Assembly: GCA_037962975.1 (NCBI GenBank)
Contig: CM075671.1
Span: 14,121,001-14,185,000 of the forward strand
Direction of reading: 5' to 3'
Source: Clitoria ternatea
Lineage: Eukaryota > Streptophyta > Magnoliopsida > Fabales > Fabaceae
DNA: 64,000 bases
In this document: positions 37,500-50,400 of the stretch, piece by piece
Layout of the letters: each line of letters opens with the position of its first letter
Numbering within the stretch: position 1 is the first letter of the stretch
Translations under genes and position numbers: made by a program
Notes under the pieces: generated by a model
Database searches by the model: none
What the model was told of the DNA's origin: nothing
Seen by the model: only the letters and a program-made list of their open reading frames with translations

Positions 37500-39816
37500 A
37501 TGCAAATGGTCACTAGGAGACGAAGGAACAAGATTCATAGTCTTCTTATGCTTGATGGGGTTTGGTGTACAGATCAAGGGAAGCTGACTTAGGAAACTAC
37601 TAATTTCTATAAAACTTTATTTTCTGTTGATGTGCATGTGACTAGGAATGCATTGTATGATGTCCAGTTGCCTACTCTCTCTAATGAGGAAGTCCAAGTT
37701 CTTCTTGCTCCAGTCTCCTCGGAGGAAGTGAGAAAAGCGGTGTTGGGGATGCAATCGCTGAAAGCTCTTGGGCCTAATGGTTTTCTTTTACAAACAATAC
37801 TGGCATGTGGTGGGTCCTGACATTACTCGCATGGTTCAACAAGCCTTCCAATTGGGTCATGCTGATCTTGCACTTCTTGACACACTAATTGTGCTAATTC
37901 CTAAGGTGGATCATCCTCGATACATGAAAGACTTTCGCCCAATCAGCCTGTGCAATGTAACCTATAAGATTATCTCAAAGGTGATCGTCAATCGAATTCG
38001 TCCTCTTCTATCTAATCTAATTGGCCCTCTGCAAGATAGCTTCATTCCTGGTCGAGGCACTAAAGATAATATTCTCCTAACACAAGAAATGATGCGTACT
38101 CTTCATAAGAATTGCGGTAGACAGGGCCTAGTAGCAATCAAAGTGGACCTGGAGAAGGCATATGATCGAGTGAATTGGGATTATCTCCAATCCACACTCT
38201 TAAACTTTGGATTTCCCTCGGTAATCACGTGATTGATCATGTGGGTGTAAAAGCTTCTAATATGTCTATTGTTTGGAATGGGACTCAACTTCCTGGTTTT
38301 GTTCTATCTAGAGGCCTTCGTTAAGGGGACCGTCTCTCCCCCTATTTGTTTGTTCTATGTATGGAACGACTCTCCCTTTATATTCAACATCAAGTGCAAA
38401 CTGGTTCTTGGGCCCCTGTGCACGCCTCTTCTAATGGCCCAACTTTCTCTCACCTTTTCTTCGTAGATGATGTGCTTCTTTTCTGCAAAGTAACGGTAAC
38501 TCAAATGTGAAATGTTGCTAATACCTTAGACGTGTTCTACAAGGCATCAGGACTGAAGGTCAATCTTGAAAAATCTCGCGTGAAATTCTCCTCAGGTGTT
38601 TCTAACGGTGCAGCTACACGGCTATCTAACCTCTCAGGATACCTTCGTGCTTATAATTTAAGGAAGTATCTGGGTGTTTCCTTACACCAGGGTCGTTTTC
38701 ATAGAGCTCTCTTCAATCCATTGTTGGAAAAAATCCAAGGGCGGTTAGCTTCATGGAAGAGCAAACTGTTGAATAAGGCAGGGAAGATGTGTCCTGTGAA
38801 GTCAGTCATTCAGTCTATCCTGGTCTATACAATGCAAACTCAGTGATTACCAGAATATGTGTGTAATAAGATTGATAAGCTAGCTAGAACCTTTTACAGG
38901 TCTAAGAACAGCGATCAAAAAGTATGGCACGTGGTTGCATGGGAGGATTTGCAGCGATCAAACAACAATGATGGGTTGGGTTTTAGGAGGGCTCGTGATG
39001 CGAACACTGCTTTCCTTGGAAAATTTGTTGCTTCAATTATTTTTATGGAGGACAAGCCATGGGTTCATCTAATGAGAGTGAAATACATGACCCGGGACTC
39101 CTTTCTGGCTCATCACGAGTATAGGTATGTTTCTTACACATGGAGGATTTTGATGAGAGACAAGAACAGACTCTTGGAAGGATTTCAAGTGCAACTGGGG
39201 GATGGTCAGTCTAACATTTGGTATGACGACTGGACTGGGACAGGGGCTTGGTGCAATCAGGTTCCTTATGTGCACATAACAGATACACAGAGACAAGTCA
39301 GTAGCTTATGGACTAATGGAGTCTGGGATCTTACTTCTCTTGCCAAACCTTTGCCCTTCGAAATTGCAATGTTGATCACTGCTCATGACATTCCTTCCAC
39401 TCTGAATGGTAGGGATTTGTTTGCATGGGCTAGCTTAGTATTTGACATGTTCATAACATCGACTACTTATGCATGGCTTCACCAGGAAATACTTGATCCT
39501 TTTAATAGTACATGGAAAAGAATTTGGCGGCTCTATGTCCCAGAGAAGATTCAATTTTTTATTTGGTAGGTGGCTAAAGGAATTCTTCCCACCAACCTTA
39601 CGAGGATGTAATGTGGACTAGCTTTGACAGCTCTCTGTACTAGATGCCAAGCCCCTTCGGAGTCCATTGCTCATATTCTTTTCCAGTGCCCTTCTTCAGT
39701 CCGTTTATAGAGGAGTCTCGGCATACAGGAGGTCCAACAAAATTTTCAAGGAGATTTAATGAGTTAGGTTAAGGATGTGGTGAAGCTACATAAGACTGCT
39801 CTCGTTATTTCTTATG
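37500..39816 (+). pseudogene. 5'-truncated L1-type LINE, reverse transcriptase
   Basis: This is the ORF2 remnant of a non-LTR retrotransposon. Readable in order: RRRRNKIHSLLMLDG and SSEEVRKAV (linker before RT), FRPISLCNVTYKIISKVI, DSFIPGRGTKDNILLTQE, KVDLEKAYDRVNWDYL, the catalytic block FFVDDVLLFCK (about 38457-38489), SGLKVNLEKS, and a long C-terminal region ending in the cysteine-rich zinc-binding part near 39640-39700 (TRCQAPSESIAHILFQCP). Frameshifts near 37790 and 38230 and several stops make it inactive. The endonuclease half is missing. It ends abruptly at 39816, where a chromovirus LTR begins, so its 3' end is displaced beyond the window. Confidence 0.88.
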
Positions 39817-40671
39817 TGTAACATCCCAGATATTTATAGAAAATTTTTGTGAAGTGGAAAATATTAGAAATTTTTTTTAGGAATTTATTGGATATTTTTA
39901 AGAATTATTGGTTTATTATGAAATGGTGATTAGGAGAAGAGAGGTTTAATTAAAATCATTAAAGGTATTATAATGAAATGGAGAGATGACCGGTTGTGCA
40001 GGTGACCGGTTGCCATGGGTATTAAAGAAAGATTTCTTTTTCTTTCTTCAATCATTCGTCTTCTCTCGAGAACCTTCTTCCTCCTTCGTCTTCTTCTTCT
40101 CCTCCTTCCTCATGCTGCGGATTGCATGTTCTGAAGGGAGACTCTTTTTGCATCAAAACTGAGTGATACATCCATTTCTGTAACTGTGGCCTCAAGGTCA
40201 GTCCACTGACCCATCCATATATGTGTTTCCATGCATCTCTTGTCTTCCTTGCTGACCGTATGGCCATGCATGGCTGTGTGTGGGCCTGTTCTCCACTCCT
40301 CTAGTGAGTGTGAACTCGAAGGTGGTGCAAAGCTAACGGGTTTTGTATTCCAAACCCGTAGGTAATAGAACAACACGGGTGGAATGCTTAAAGGAGCTGG
40401 TGCTGGAATGAACGTCAGCGGGATGATTGGAGGAGTCACTGCTAGAACGGTGGTAGAACGGTGAACCCAGAAACTGTTGAGGCGTGGAACAGAGGTAAGG
40501 GGGTGTTCGGGTTATAATTAATTGGAATAGGACATACTGTCTGAGTTGTTGAGACATTTGTAAACCGAGTAAGAAATAAGACTGGAAGAAAGGTATGTGA
40601 ATATGTATATGAATATGTGTGAGACTTAGAGATATTGCCGAATGAAAGTTGTGAATGTGTATTTGTGTGTA

Positions 40672-41005
40672 CACCGATCGGTTTAGGATCGTGTGTGTGT
40701 GTGTGTGACTTTGCTAAATGAAATTTGAGAATGTATGAGTATGCATGTGTGTGAGCACCGATCAGTTTCTGATCGTGTGTATGTGATGAGAGGAGTATTT
40801 GATGTTGTGATCATTGTGATGATGTCGAATGAATTATATATGAATGTGGATGAATGCATGTATATGTATGTACCCCGATCAGTTTCTGATCGTGTGAGTG
40901 GTATATTCCGAGTGAAATGGAATTATTTGATGCTATGATGAAATGATGCTGAGTGAAATGTATGTGCATGTATATGGACATTGATCAGTTGAGGATCGTA
41001 TGTGT
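40672..41005. repeat. Four units with a CGATCAG-TTT-CTGATCG palindrome
   Basis: The motif occurs near 40674 (variant cgatcggtttaggatcg), 40758, 40873 and 40982 (variant), each followed by gtgtg(t/a)gtg. The two central copies are perfect 7-bp arms around TTT. The first two units are also present in the other LTR (63829, 63915). Confidence 0.8.
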
Positions 41006-41504
41006 ATGTGTAAATCCGATTGAAATTTAAATGATGTTGTGACAATCGGTATTTTTTGGAATGAGGAGTCGGGTTTGGCAAGCAGGTCGCCCGAGTGACA
41101 ATGTGATGGATGGGCTTGACAAGTCGGTCACCTTGTGATGAGAGCACATGCCAGTTTCTGGTAGTTGTATTTGTTGATTGATGATGATATGAAATGTGAT
41201 TATGTGGTATGGGATGGCTGACGGTATATGTTACCTCGTTTTTGACTTCAGTGGTCAAGTCAAACCCAGTTGAGCTACCCAGAGGTCTATGACCCAGTGG
41301 TTGAGGGGGAGCCAAGTCAGGCTCGGTGAACCAAGTCGGGTTCACGGGATGTCATGTCGGACTCCCAGCTGAAGGCCGATCCTTTAGTTTCCGGATACTA
41401 GGAATCGATTTGATGAAAGTCATTTATGATAATTAATGATTTTGCCGAATGAGAATTTGATATATTGGATGAGTAGGAAATTTTGTATTTGTTGAGCAAG
41501 ATGC

Positions 41505-42725
41505 CATATTATCCGAGTGAAAACTGATGAGTATGATGTTGTATTTGACGAGTATAAATTGTTATATTTGCTGAATGAGGTTGAATATAATTGCCGAATA
41601 TATAGTATCATAATTGCCGAGTTCTTATATTTTCCGAGTGGAAAATTGTTATATTACCGAGTGAAAGTTACTTGCTATGTGAATGGCTGTTTAGTGTTAA
41701 TTATTATGATTGCCGAGTGTACTTTCATATATTTGCCGAGTGTACTTTCATATATTTGCCGAGTGATTGTTATAATGACTGAGTGGTAAGATGTTATACT
41801 TGACGTATGTTACTTGCTAAAATTTCCGAATGAGAGTTGTCATAAAGCTGAGTGTTGATGGATATATTGCTGAGTTACTTGAGAGTGATTTGCTAAAATA
41901 GCTGAGTGTTAATTGCTAAGATTGTCGAGTGAGTGTATTACCGAGTGAGAGTAAATGCCGAGTGAAATGTGCAGTTTGAGAATAAAGGAATCGGATGAAG
42001 TTTATACTCGTATTTTATTTAAATTCTGTCCTAGATTAATTATGATGCTAAACACTCACCCTTGCTGTTGTTTACAATTTTTAGTAACCAGTGACAGGGA
42101 GAAGGTCGGAGCCATGGAGGTGCGCCAAGCGGAGAGTTGATGCCAAGATACCGATTGAAATTGAATGAATTATGTAATATATGTATATTTTGAGTTTTTC
42201 CGAGTGTTGGTGTTACAGTATAAACTCTTGACGTTACATGATTGGTGTTTATTTTATGAATAAATTTTGCATTGCTGTAGCAGAGTCCATTACCGGGTGA
42301 AGTTAGCCGAGTGGATTCCCTGTTATCCGAGCAAGGGCCGATTGAATTGGCGCCAGTTATGCTCAAGGGAGTATTGTTCATTTCTTTGAGTAACGAATAA
42401 CCAAGAAACTCACTCTAAGTGAAAAGGTTAGGGCAACTCCGAGTGAACCTAGTTAAGAGTAGAAGGCTCCCGAGTGAAGAAAGCGTGGAACATTTCGAGC
42501 GAAGCAGGGTAGATCACTCCTGAGTCAAAGTGAGAATGTTACCGAGTGAGTTATGTTGGGAGAAACCTTATCGCGTGAAGGAGGCTAGAGTATCCCTGGG
42601 TGAGCTGAGACCGAGTGAACTATTCTTGAGCAAGGTTGGGAATGAGTCCAGAGGGGTATGTCCGAGTGAATGAAAGCTGAGTTTTTCGAGTGATGAAATT
42701 GTAAACTGTTACCGAGTGACACATA
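41505..42725. repeat. Dense CCGAGTG words in the chromovirus LTR
   Basis: By eye there are about 16 exact CCGAGTG words in 1.2 kb, against well under one expected by chance, plus many one-base variants. Locally they form about 23-bp units (ttgccgagtgtactttcatata at 41711-41757). Confidence 0.85.
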
Positions 42726-42811
42726 AGAGATACCCGAAGTGTACCTACTTCCGGGTGAAATCTGACTCGTTGGCCTTACTTGTATGCCTTGTGCGCTTAA
42801 TTTTAAGAGTA

Positions 42812-42870
42812 GCACTCGCTCAAGCGAGTCGGCACTCGCTTAAGCGAAGCAGGGGCTCGCTTAGGCGATT
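42812..42870. repeat. Palindromic CGCTYAAGCGA words
   Basis: Three consecutive words, cactcgctcaagcgag, cactcgcttaagcgaa and ggctcgcttaggcgat, each about 20 bp apart, close to the 3' end of the LTR. Confidence 0.85.
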
Positions 42871-43096
42871 GACCCCTGACTCTGTTTTCCTTCCTTCGTT
42901 GTTACTAAATAACTGTTTTATTAATAGAGGTATTTCGGATCGGTTTCAGTCAGAATTCACTATTTTAAATATTATTTTACTATTTGAAAGGTATTTAAGA
43001 AAAGTAAACATTATTTTTATTGAGACCGGGTGGATTTTTATTTAAACGCAAAAAATTATTTTGGGAAAATGAGAAAATGACGAGGGATGTCACATT

Positions 43097-43108
43097 TGGT
43101 ATCAGAGC
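43097..43108 (+). promoter_or_regulatory. Primer-binding site, initiator tRNA-Met type
   Basis: TGGTATCAGAGC lies two bases behind the LTR end. It is the usual plant primer-binding start complementary to initiator tRNA-Met. Confidence 0.9.
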
Positions 43109-46100
43109 GGTTCTTTCTAGAGCCGAGTGGAAGGGTGAACCAAGTGATTGTGTTTTGCACTTTATTGCATTGTATTTCTGGTTGTTTGTGCAGCTTGGCA
43201 TCACTCCCTTGGCACTCCAGTGGCGTTTTGTTTTATGTGAGGTAATTATTCGACTCCCTGGTAGAGTATTGGTTAATGGTGAAGTGTTTATTCATTATAT
43301 AATTATTCTATGGTCGGTAAGCTGGTTCTGATGAAAGGGATGGTTTCCTCTCGGAATTTTTCTAAATTGATCAGTAGGACCGAATCAGGTCCCACTCTTG
43401 GTAAATTCCTAAAAAGGAATTCCCCTGCTTATAAAGGAGGGCACGGTCACAGTGGGATGTGGGTTTGGATACAGGAAACTGAGTAAGCTTTTGAGTATTC
43501 CGAGTGCTCGGAGGAGCAAAGGGTGCAGTTACAACTTATCAGTTAAAGGAGAGGCTAGGACATGGTTGCCTCGGACTAAGGTACCGATGAAGACGACAAG
43601 TGAGTCGTTAGTGTGGGTGAATTTCCGAGAGTGGTTTCTTGTTAAGTACTTCTCGGATAATTAGAAAATTCGAAAGAAGATGGAGCTTGAGTTTGGGATA
43701 GGGCCGAGTGTAAATGGCCAAGCATACTATTTAGTTTGATGAGCTGTGACTTTTGTCACTCTTTCTCACTGAAAGGAACCGAGAGTAGTGAGTGTGCCCA
43801 GTATGAAGCAGGATTGTGAATTAGAACTCGCAGTGTGAATATGCCGATTGAGATTCAGAATTATCCAACGTTGGTGAACAAGGATAAACTGACCGAGGAA
43901 ATGCAATTACAAAGGATCTTTCAGTCGGAAGATAAGAGGTCGTTGAAGGCAAAAGGATCCAGTTTCAAGAAAATGGGTCAGTTCTTTTGTGATGGCAAGT
44001 TTTCTGTTACGTCTTCTTCCCCTTCTGATCGGAATGTCATTCGGTAGCCGAGTATGCTATAGTTGTGGCTGAGAGCTATATTGCAAAACACTGTCTGACT
44101 GGACGAATTGTTTTCAATGTGGACAACTGGGATACCTTATGCCGAGTGTCAATAGAAGCAGTAGCCGAGTGGGCATGGCAACCGAGCCAATACTGGGACT
44201 CGGGGTGCTAGTTTCCCGAGAGGAAGTTAAATCCTGTGATGAAATGCGAATAGTAAATATGATGCCGGATAGATAGTGAATGGTAATGTCGAATTCCGGG
44301 TATGCTTTGGTATTGAGTATGGTGACTGATATTCGATGACTATCATCATGTGATTTGCAGTAGATTGCATATAATGGCGAGGTATATACCCTGTGAGGGT
44401 CGGAAGTCTATTACTATTATACCATTTTACAGTAGTGGTAACTGGTATTTAATGATTGTTATTATGTGATGTACCCTAGATGATGCATATTGACGGTATT
44501 GTTGTAAATATGTTGATTTTAGACTTGAGAGGATTGCCACTAATTCTCATATGGATTAGTGTTAGTTGAGTGAGTATGGTCGATGTGAGCAAAAAGAGTG
44601 TAAGGTATGATGTTCCGGTATGACTCTACATACCATAGGTATTATGGCGGCGTACACCTTTGCAGCGACTCTATGTAATTGTTGTAACCCTATGAGAATG
44701 AGACGTCATCCTATATGTCGGATGCAGCAATTCATAAGTCGGGCAGGTGAGACTGTAGCTACTTATGGTGATGATCTAGGTCTATCGGGCGGTTCTGAAT
44801 AAAATGGGAGTTGTGTTGAATGAGTAGTAGGTGGTAGCGTATCGAATGAGAGTAAAAGGTTTATTTTAACCCTGGTGTGCTTACCTCCGAGAGAGTCAGA
44901 GGTTATTTTGGTATAAACTGACTATTAAGTGATGTTAGATTGTCAGAATGGAAGGGCAATCCTTCTGACAAGGGTGCCCGATGTTACTAGTCGAGAAGAG
45001 TGATGGTGGTATATAGTTATGCATTGATCGCCACCGATTGGATAAGCTAACCATAGGGAATAATACCCAATACCAAGGATTGATGATCTTGTTGATCAAT
45101 TATGGTGTGATTCAGTCTTTCCAGGATCAATTGGCAGTCAGGATACTATTAAAGTGGATCAAGGTTTTGATATCTCTGAAACGGCGTTCAGGACTGGTTA
45201 TAGCCACTTTGGAAATGTGGTAATGTCGTTGGTATGACGAGTGTTCAGGTGGTGTTCATGAATTATATGAACAATATCTTCCAGCATTACTTGGGTCGAT
45301 TCATGAAGGCGTTCATTGATGGTATTCCGATTTATCCTGATGTCGTACCTGGAGTATGAAGAACATGGGACAAAGTAATTAGAAAGTGGTTGAGCAGGCA
45401 AATAATAGGAATGAAGGGAGAGTTTTACCAAGTCGTTTGGACTTTGCACGGATATTAATGTTACCTGAGAATCATAATGGCTGGCCACCGTGGGTTCCTT
45501 TTAACATTAATTCTTTGTGAAGTTGCCAATAGGCATAGGTAAATGGATAATGATGCAAACAGTTTCATGTCGATCGGTGATGTGGATAGTTGGACTGTAT
45601 ACCTGACTTTCACTCGGATTAACCACGAAGTGTTAAATCTTTGAGACTGATCACCTCAGGGAGTTGCACTAGTGGTTGAGGTCGTGTGAAGTCGGGGAGA
45701 AGAGATGACCTAAGGTACACTGAGTGGAGAATTTTCGAGTAAATCATGTTGGAAACAAGACCTTCCGGGTGAAGAAGAATTCTGTCTGAATGAGACGCTT
45801 GAGTAAGACATTTCTGAACAAGTGACCGACTGGAGTATCTCCGAGTTGTGTGTCATTCCGAGTGAGGTGCCTCTAAGTGTGGTATTTCCAAGTGGGTCTT
45901 TTTCCAGAGAGAGAGTACTTCTGGACAAAGAAAGAGAGACTTCAAACGGGTATGTTTCTGTGTGAATGATTCCCAAAGGGAGTATGTATCCGAGTGGGGA
46001 ATTCGTTTAATTCGTGCTCAGGTTCATAATCTAAGTTGCTGAGTCTTTGTTCGGTCTGAGTGTTATTCTCAAGAGGTAAAGATATGGAATTAATCAAAGG

Positions 46101-46530
46101 CAATGATGGAATTTAGAGATTCTGAGGCCGAGTGGTGGAGCCTGTAAAAGGTGATTTCAGGCAAGCCGTGCTAGCTGAAGCACAGAAGTTCTTCTGGGTA
46201 TTCCTGGAAGTCCACCGACTAAAGGTGTCGGTCGGATATTGATGAGCCAAAAGCTTAATCCAAGATGTATCGGACCATATCAAATATTGGAGAATCGTTA
46301 GTGTTACTTACCAACTGGATCTTCCCAGTTTGTTAACTAATCCATAATGTGCTTCGTGTCACAACTCCGAGCGTATTTTCCGAGTGACTCTTTGAATTGG
46401 ACCTGACGATGGAAATACACTGATCGGTATTGGGGTAGCTTATACGTGGGAATTGGAATTGAACATGAGACGGGTGCATCCCAAATCTTTTTTCAATCGG
46501 TGCATTGATTTCGGGGACGAAATCCCTTTT

Positions 46531-46543
46531 TAGGGGAGGTGGA
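46531..46543 (+). promoter_or_regulatory. Polypurine tract of the chromovirus
   Basis: taggggaggtgga sits immediately before the 3' LTR start TGTAACATCCC. The preceding ggggacgaaatccc is the familiar chromovirus 3' context. Confidence 0.85.
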
Positions 46544-46638
46544 TGTAACATCCCGGATATTTATAGAAAATTTTTGTGAAATGGAAAATATTAGAAATTG
46601 TTTTTAGGAATTTATTGGATATTTTTAAGAATTATTGG
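46544..46638 (+). mobile_element. First 95 bp of the chromovirus 3' LTR, interrupted
   Basis: Matches 39817-39911 almost base for base until attattgg, where the Tat LTR starts. The LTR resumes at 63067 behind the duplicated attgg. Confidence 0.92.
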
Positions 46639-47367
46639 TGATCCGGTCTCAATACCGGTATTCGACCTGCAAGGCATATTTCAACGTCTTTGTCAAGACA
46701 TCAACGTGTAACCGGTGTCATCGGTATACATCCGGACTGTAATTCCGTATCAGGCGTTCTCCCTATACCGGTTGTTCAGGATAACACCATGACATCGGAC
46801 AATACACACGTCACTCTGCTAAATACAAGGATAATTGCTACAGGGATCGATCAATAATTCCCTGCACTACGAGCCAAATTCTGCTCACAGGAATGGTCAA
46901 CTTGTTCCCTAATCCTAGTCTATATTCTCTATGCTCAATATAAAATAGCCACTTGACCCAATCATGCTGGTAAGTGCGCAATATAATAATGCTAATAGGA
47001 GTTAGTGGTTCCCCACTAACGAGTCCTCGAAAAACGAGCCAATCAGGTATATGAACTCATTTCAATAATGAAGTGAGGGATCTTCAACTGATTCTATGCA
47101 CAATTACTCTCTGAAATACATTCCTTACTTGGAATATTATCACTGACTTGAGCGTCGGAGAATCATTGCAGGTGACACCACCATTCGCCCACTTCAACGC
47201 GTTAGGTCGGTGTGAAGGACCTTCAGGACGCCCAGTCCGCTCTTTCCGCTCAAGGACAACGGATACCTACACCGGATACTCATACATCCGGTCTCCTATA
47301 CGGTATTTGCATACTATTTGTGACTGACTTGAGTCCGGATCTCTAGACCCCGGTTCAGGACAGATCA
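46639..47367 (+). repeat. Tat 5' LTR
   Basis: TGATCCGGTC...CAGATCA, 729 bp. By eye it differs from the 3' LTR at seven positions, six of them transitions. That is about 99% identity and a recent insertion. Confidence 0.95.
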
Positions 47368-47368
47368 T

Positions 47369-47386
47369 TGGCACGCCCGGTGGGAC
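47369..47386 (+). promoter_or_regulatory. Tat primer-binding site
   Basis: TTGGCACGCCCGGTGGGAC starts directly behind the LTR. The tRNA is not assigned. The related element at 12505 has the same site with one change. Confidence 0.75.
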
Positions 47387-47433
47387 GCGATAAAGTTATT
47401 CCCATATCTATTGAAAAGAGCAAGTAATCCACA

Positions 47434-50400
47434 ATGGAAGGCGAAGCACATGATTTCGTAGAGAATCAGCCTGAAGACAGAACTAACCCTAACGTCTTCA
47501 GGAAGCTCAACTTTGATTCTCATGGGGGCAGTTCAAAGAAGATAGTAACAGTCTCTAATCCTGATCCTCGTGATGAGCTGATCAGCCAACTTCAGAGGGA
47601 ACTCGCTGAATTGTGAAGAGAGAGAAGGCAAAGCGAGGATAAAGAATCATCCCGCACGCGAAACACCCCCCGTACAACTGATGGTGAAAAGTCCACCACT
47701 CTCCAATACTCAAAGATCCCTACGTTTGACGAGGAAGAACAAACTCGTGATTCTGAAAATGAGGCTTCCCGAAGGAAGAGGGAGTCAATGGCAGCACCTC
47801 CAGTGTCTTACAAGCTAAAAGTTCCTTTTTCAAGGAGACTTATGAGCATCCACATCCCCAAGCACCTTCAAACTACTCAGCCACTTTCCATTGGAAAATA
47901 CAATGGAGAAACTGATCCTACTAAGCACCTTGATGCTTACGTATTTGAAGCCATGTACTTGGGGGCTGATGAAGATGTGATGTGCCGAATGTTCCCTCGA
48001 ACATTATCTGAGGAGGCCCTCGGATGGTTTAAAGGTTTACCTTCTGGATCCATAGATTCTTGAGCTGAGATGGCAGCTATTTTTGAGACTCACTTTGTCA
48101 TCTCTAGAGATGTGCCCAGGACGTCTTATACCTTGGCTCAGATTAAGCAAGGTGAAAACGAAGGCTTAAAAGACTTCTTAAAGAGGTTCTACAAGGAAGC
48201 GGCCCTGGTTCCTAACCTCACGGAGTCTATTAAGCTGCATATCGTTATTGAGGCGTTGCAGCCAGGATCAGCTTTTGCTCTCTCTTTAGCGAAAAGCCCT
48301 CCTGTAACTTTTGAGGAGTTCAGGAAAAAAGCCTCCAAATACGTAAGTATAGAGATGCACTTGGAGGCCATAGCTGCAAAGAAGAAGCCATCAGCACCAC
48401 CTTCCCAAGCCCAGAAGGGTAAGGAGAAAACGAGGTCAGAGCGCATGGAGAGGCCATTCACCAATCCCAGAGTCAATAACCACTCTCCTCGACCTCGAGA
48501 AAGGCATGTTAACTCCTTCAGCCATTATGCACAACTATCTGCCAAACCATCTCAGATTTTGAGAGAGGTTGGATAGCCAGCTTTCAGCATATATGGCATC
48601 AGAAGGCCAGCTCCCATGAAAAGGCCAGGAAATCCCCGCAAATACTGCGATTTTCACGAACAGAATGGTCATTCCACTGATGAATGCCAAGCTCTAAAGA
48701 ACGCGGTTGAGATGCTAATTAGAGAAGGCAAATTAAAACAATACCTGTTCAAAGAGAAATCTTTTGACAGAGTAGATCGGAATGAGAAAAGAGAAAGGGA
48801 TCCAGATGACGGGGATGACAATAATCGTAATCCGGTCAGAAAATTCTCTGCTTCGGAGAAACAGAAGGGTGTGATGACCGATGAAGTAGCGCACAAGGAC
48901 GGCAATCCTCAGCAACAACGTCAAGGTCGTCGTGAAGTCATTGACATGATTGCTGGAGGATTCACCGGAGGAGGAGCTTCAATTACAGCTCGTAAGAATC
49001 ATCATAGAATGATTCTATCTGTGCAGGGCAAAGTCAAAGACTATCGCCCATTCAGAGGTGGGATTGAGGCTCCAACAATCTCTTTCTCCGATGAGGATTT
49101 TGGCCCGACCATTCCGGGTGGTGATGATGCTGTTGTGATCACAGCAGTGATAGCCAACAAGGACGTCTGAAGGATCCTTGTTGACCAGGGAAGTTCCTGC
49201 GATGTTATTTTCTATAATTGCTTTGAAAGAATGGGTTTTAAAGACTCAGACTTACAGCCTTATACGCAGGAACTAACAGCTTTCAACGGAGCAAAGCAGT
49301 CGACCAAAGGGTATCTTGACACCCTTATTTCGTTTGAAGGCGAACCAGGGGCCAGGACGGTTAAGTCCCGAGTGCTAGTGATTGATGTCAAATCACCATT
49401 TAATGGCATCATAGGCCGCCCCACAGTAAATGCAATGGAGGCAATTGTATCAACCCCACATCTCCTTATCAAGTTCATTGACAAGGATAATTTTGTTTCA
49501 TCTATCCGGGGTGATCAAGAAATGGCTAGGTACTGTTACAACCTTAGCCTCAACATGACAAAGCTGGATGCCTCCAATAAGAAGAGGAAACTCAATGATG
49601 CTGGAGCAGCTGCTGGATCTGTAAGCCTTGTCGACCTGGACCCTAGGGCGGATTTGAACATTGATCCGTCCAACCCATTAAAGCCCACACCGGATGGAAG
49701 TTCCAGGGACATCGTCTTGGGAGATTCTCCGGAAAAGATCACCCATATCAATGACAAGCTAGATACAGAGATGGAGCAGCGACTACTAACACTCCTGCAA
49801 GAATTTAAAGACCTCTTTGCATGGACTGCAGCCGATATGCCTGGCATAGACCCTGCTTTCTGCTGTCATAAATTATCCGTCTATCCAGAGACGAAACCGG
49901 TAGCCCAGAAGAAAAGGAGGTTGGGCCCAGAGAAACAGAAGGCAGCTTGCCAGCAAACTGAGGAATTGCTGAAGGCCGGATTTATCAAAGAAATCCGTTA
50001 TTCCTCCTGGCTCTCGAATATGGTGATGGTCCGTAAATCCAATGGCAAATGGAGAATGTGCATTGACTACGTGGACCTCAACCGCTGCTGTCCAAAAGAT
50101 CCTTATCCTCTTCCTAATATAGATCGGATGGTGGATGATTCCTCTGGTTATCAATACCTGAGCTTCATGGATGCTTATTCGGGTTACAACCAGATTCCGA
50201 TGTGTGAAGAGGATCAAGAAAAGACAGCTTTTATAAATGATCGTGGTGTCTTTTGCTATACAGTTATGCCCTTTGGCCTGAAAAATGCTGGGGCAACATA
50301 TCAGCGCATGATCAACAAGGTTTTTGAAGGCATGCATACCAAACTTGTTGAAGTATACATTGACGATATAATAGCAAAGACACCGGTTGGAGGTGATCAT

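Larger units (their letters stand above)
39817..43094 (+). mobile_element. 5' LTR of a chromovirus (Ty3/gypsy, Tekay/Del-like), 3.28 kb
   Basis: Starts TGTAACATCCC and ends GGGATGTCACA, directly before a tRNA-Met type PBS. The same start recurs at 46544 behind a polypurine tract, and about 0.93 kb of the second copy continues from 63067. It carries repeats: about 90-bp units with CGATCAGTTTCTGATCG near 40670-41000, and many CCGAGTG words from 41510 on. Frames of 60-140 codons within it look like chance openings, not genes. Confidence 0.9.
43095..46543 (+). pseudogene. Heavily decayed and deleted chromovirus gag-pol
   Basis: Only islands of the polyprotein remain: a Gag segment at 43540-43670 (WVNFREWFLVKYFS), a decayed zinc knuckle at 44109-44150 (CFQCGQLGY), an RT piece at 45022-45110 (CIDRHRLDKLTI), a second RT piece at 45254-45340 where the catalytic YxDD site has become FIDGIPIYP, and an integrase C-terminal piece at 46245-46330 (KLNPRCIGPYQILEN). 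The order is normal, but 3.4 kb is far too short for a complete gag-pol and every frame is broken. CCGAGTG words are scattered between the islands, as in the LTR. No chromodomain can be read. Confidence 0.75.

Noticed and set aside
40052..40674. Overlapping minus-strand frames of about 110 codons in the chromovirus LTR, repeated at 63207-63829
   Set aside because: They recur only because the LTR recurs, and the low-complexity His/Ile text comes from tgtgtatatg repeats. They do not look like protein.
39817..46638. Chromovirus considered as potentially functional
   Set aside because: The internal region is about 3.4 kb with only isolated gag-pol islands; the RT catalytic site is lost and all frames are broken.
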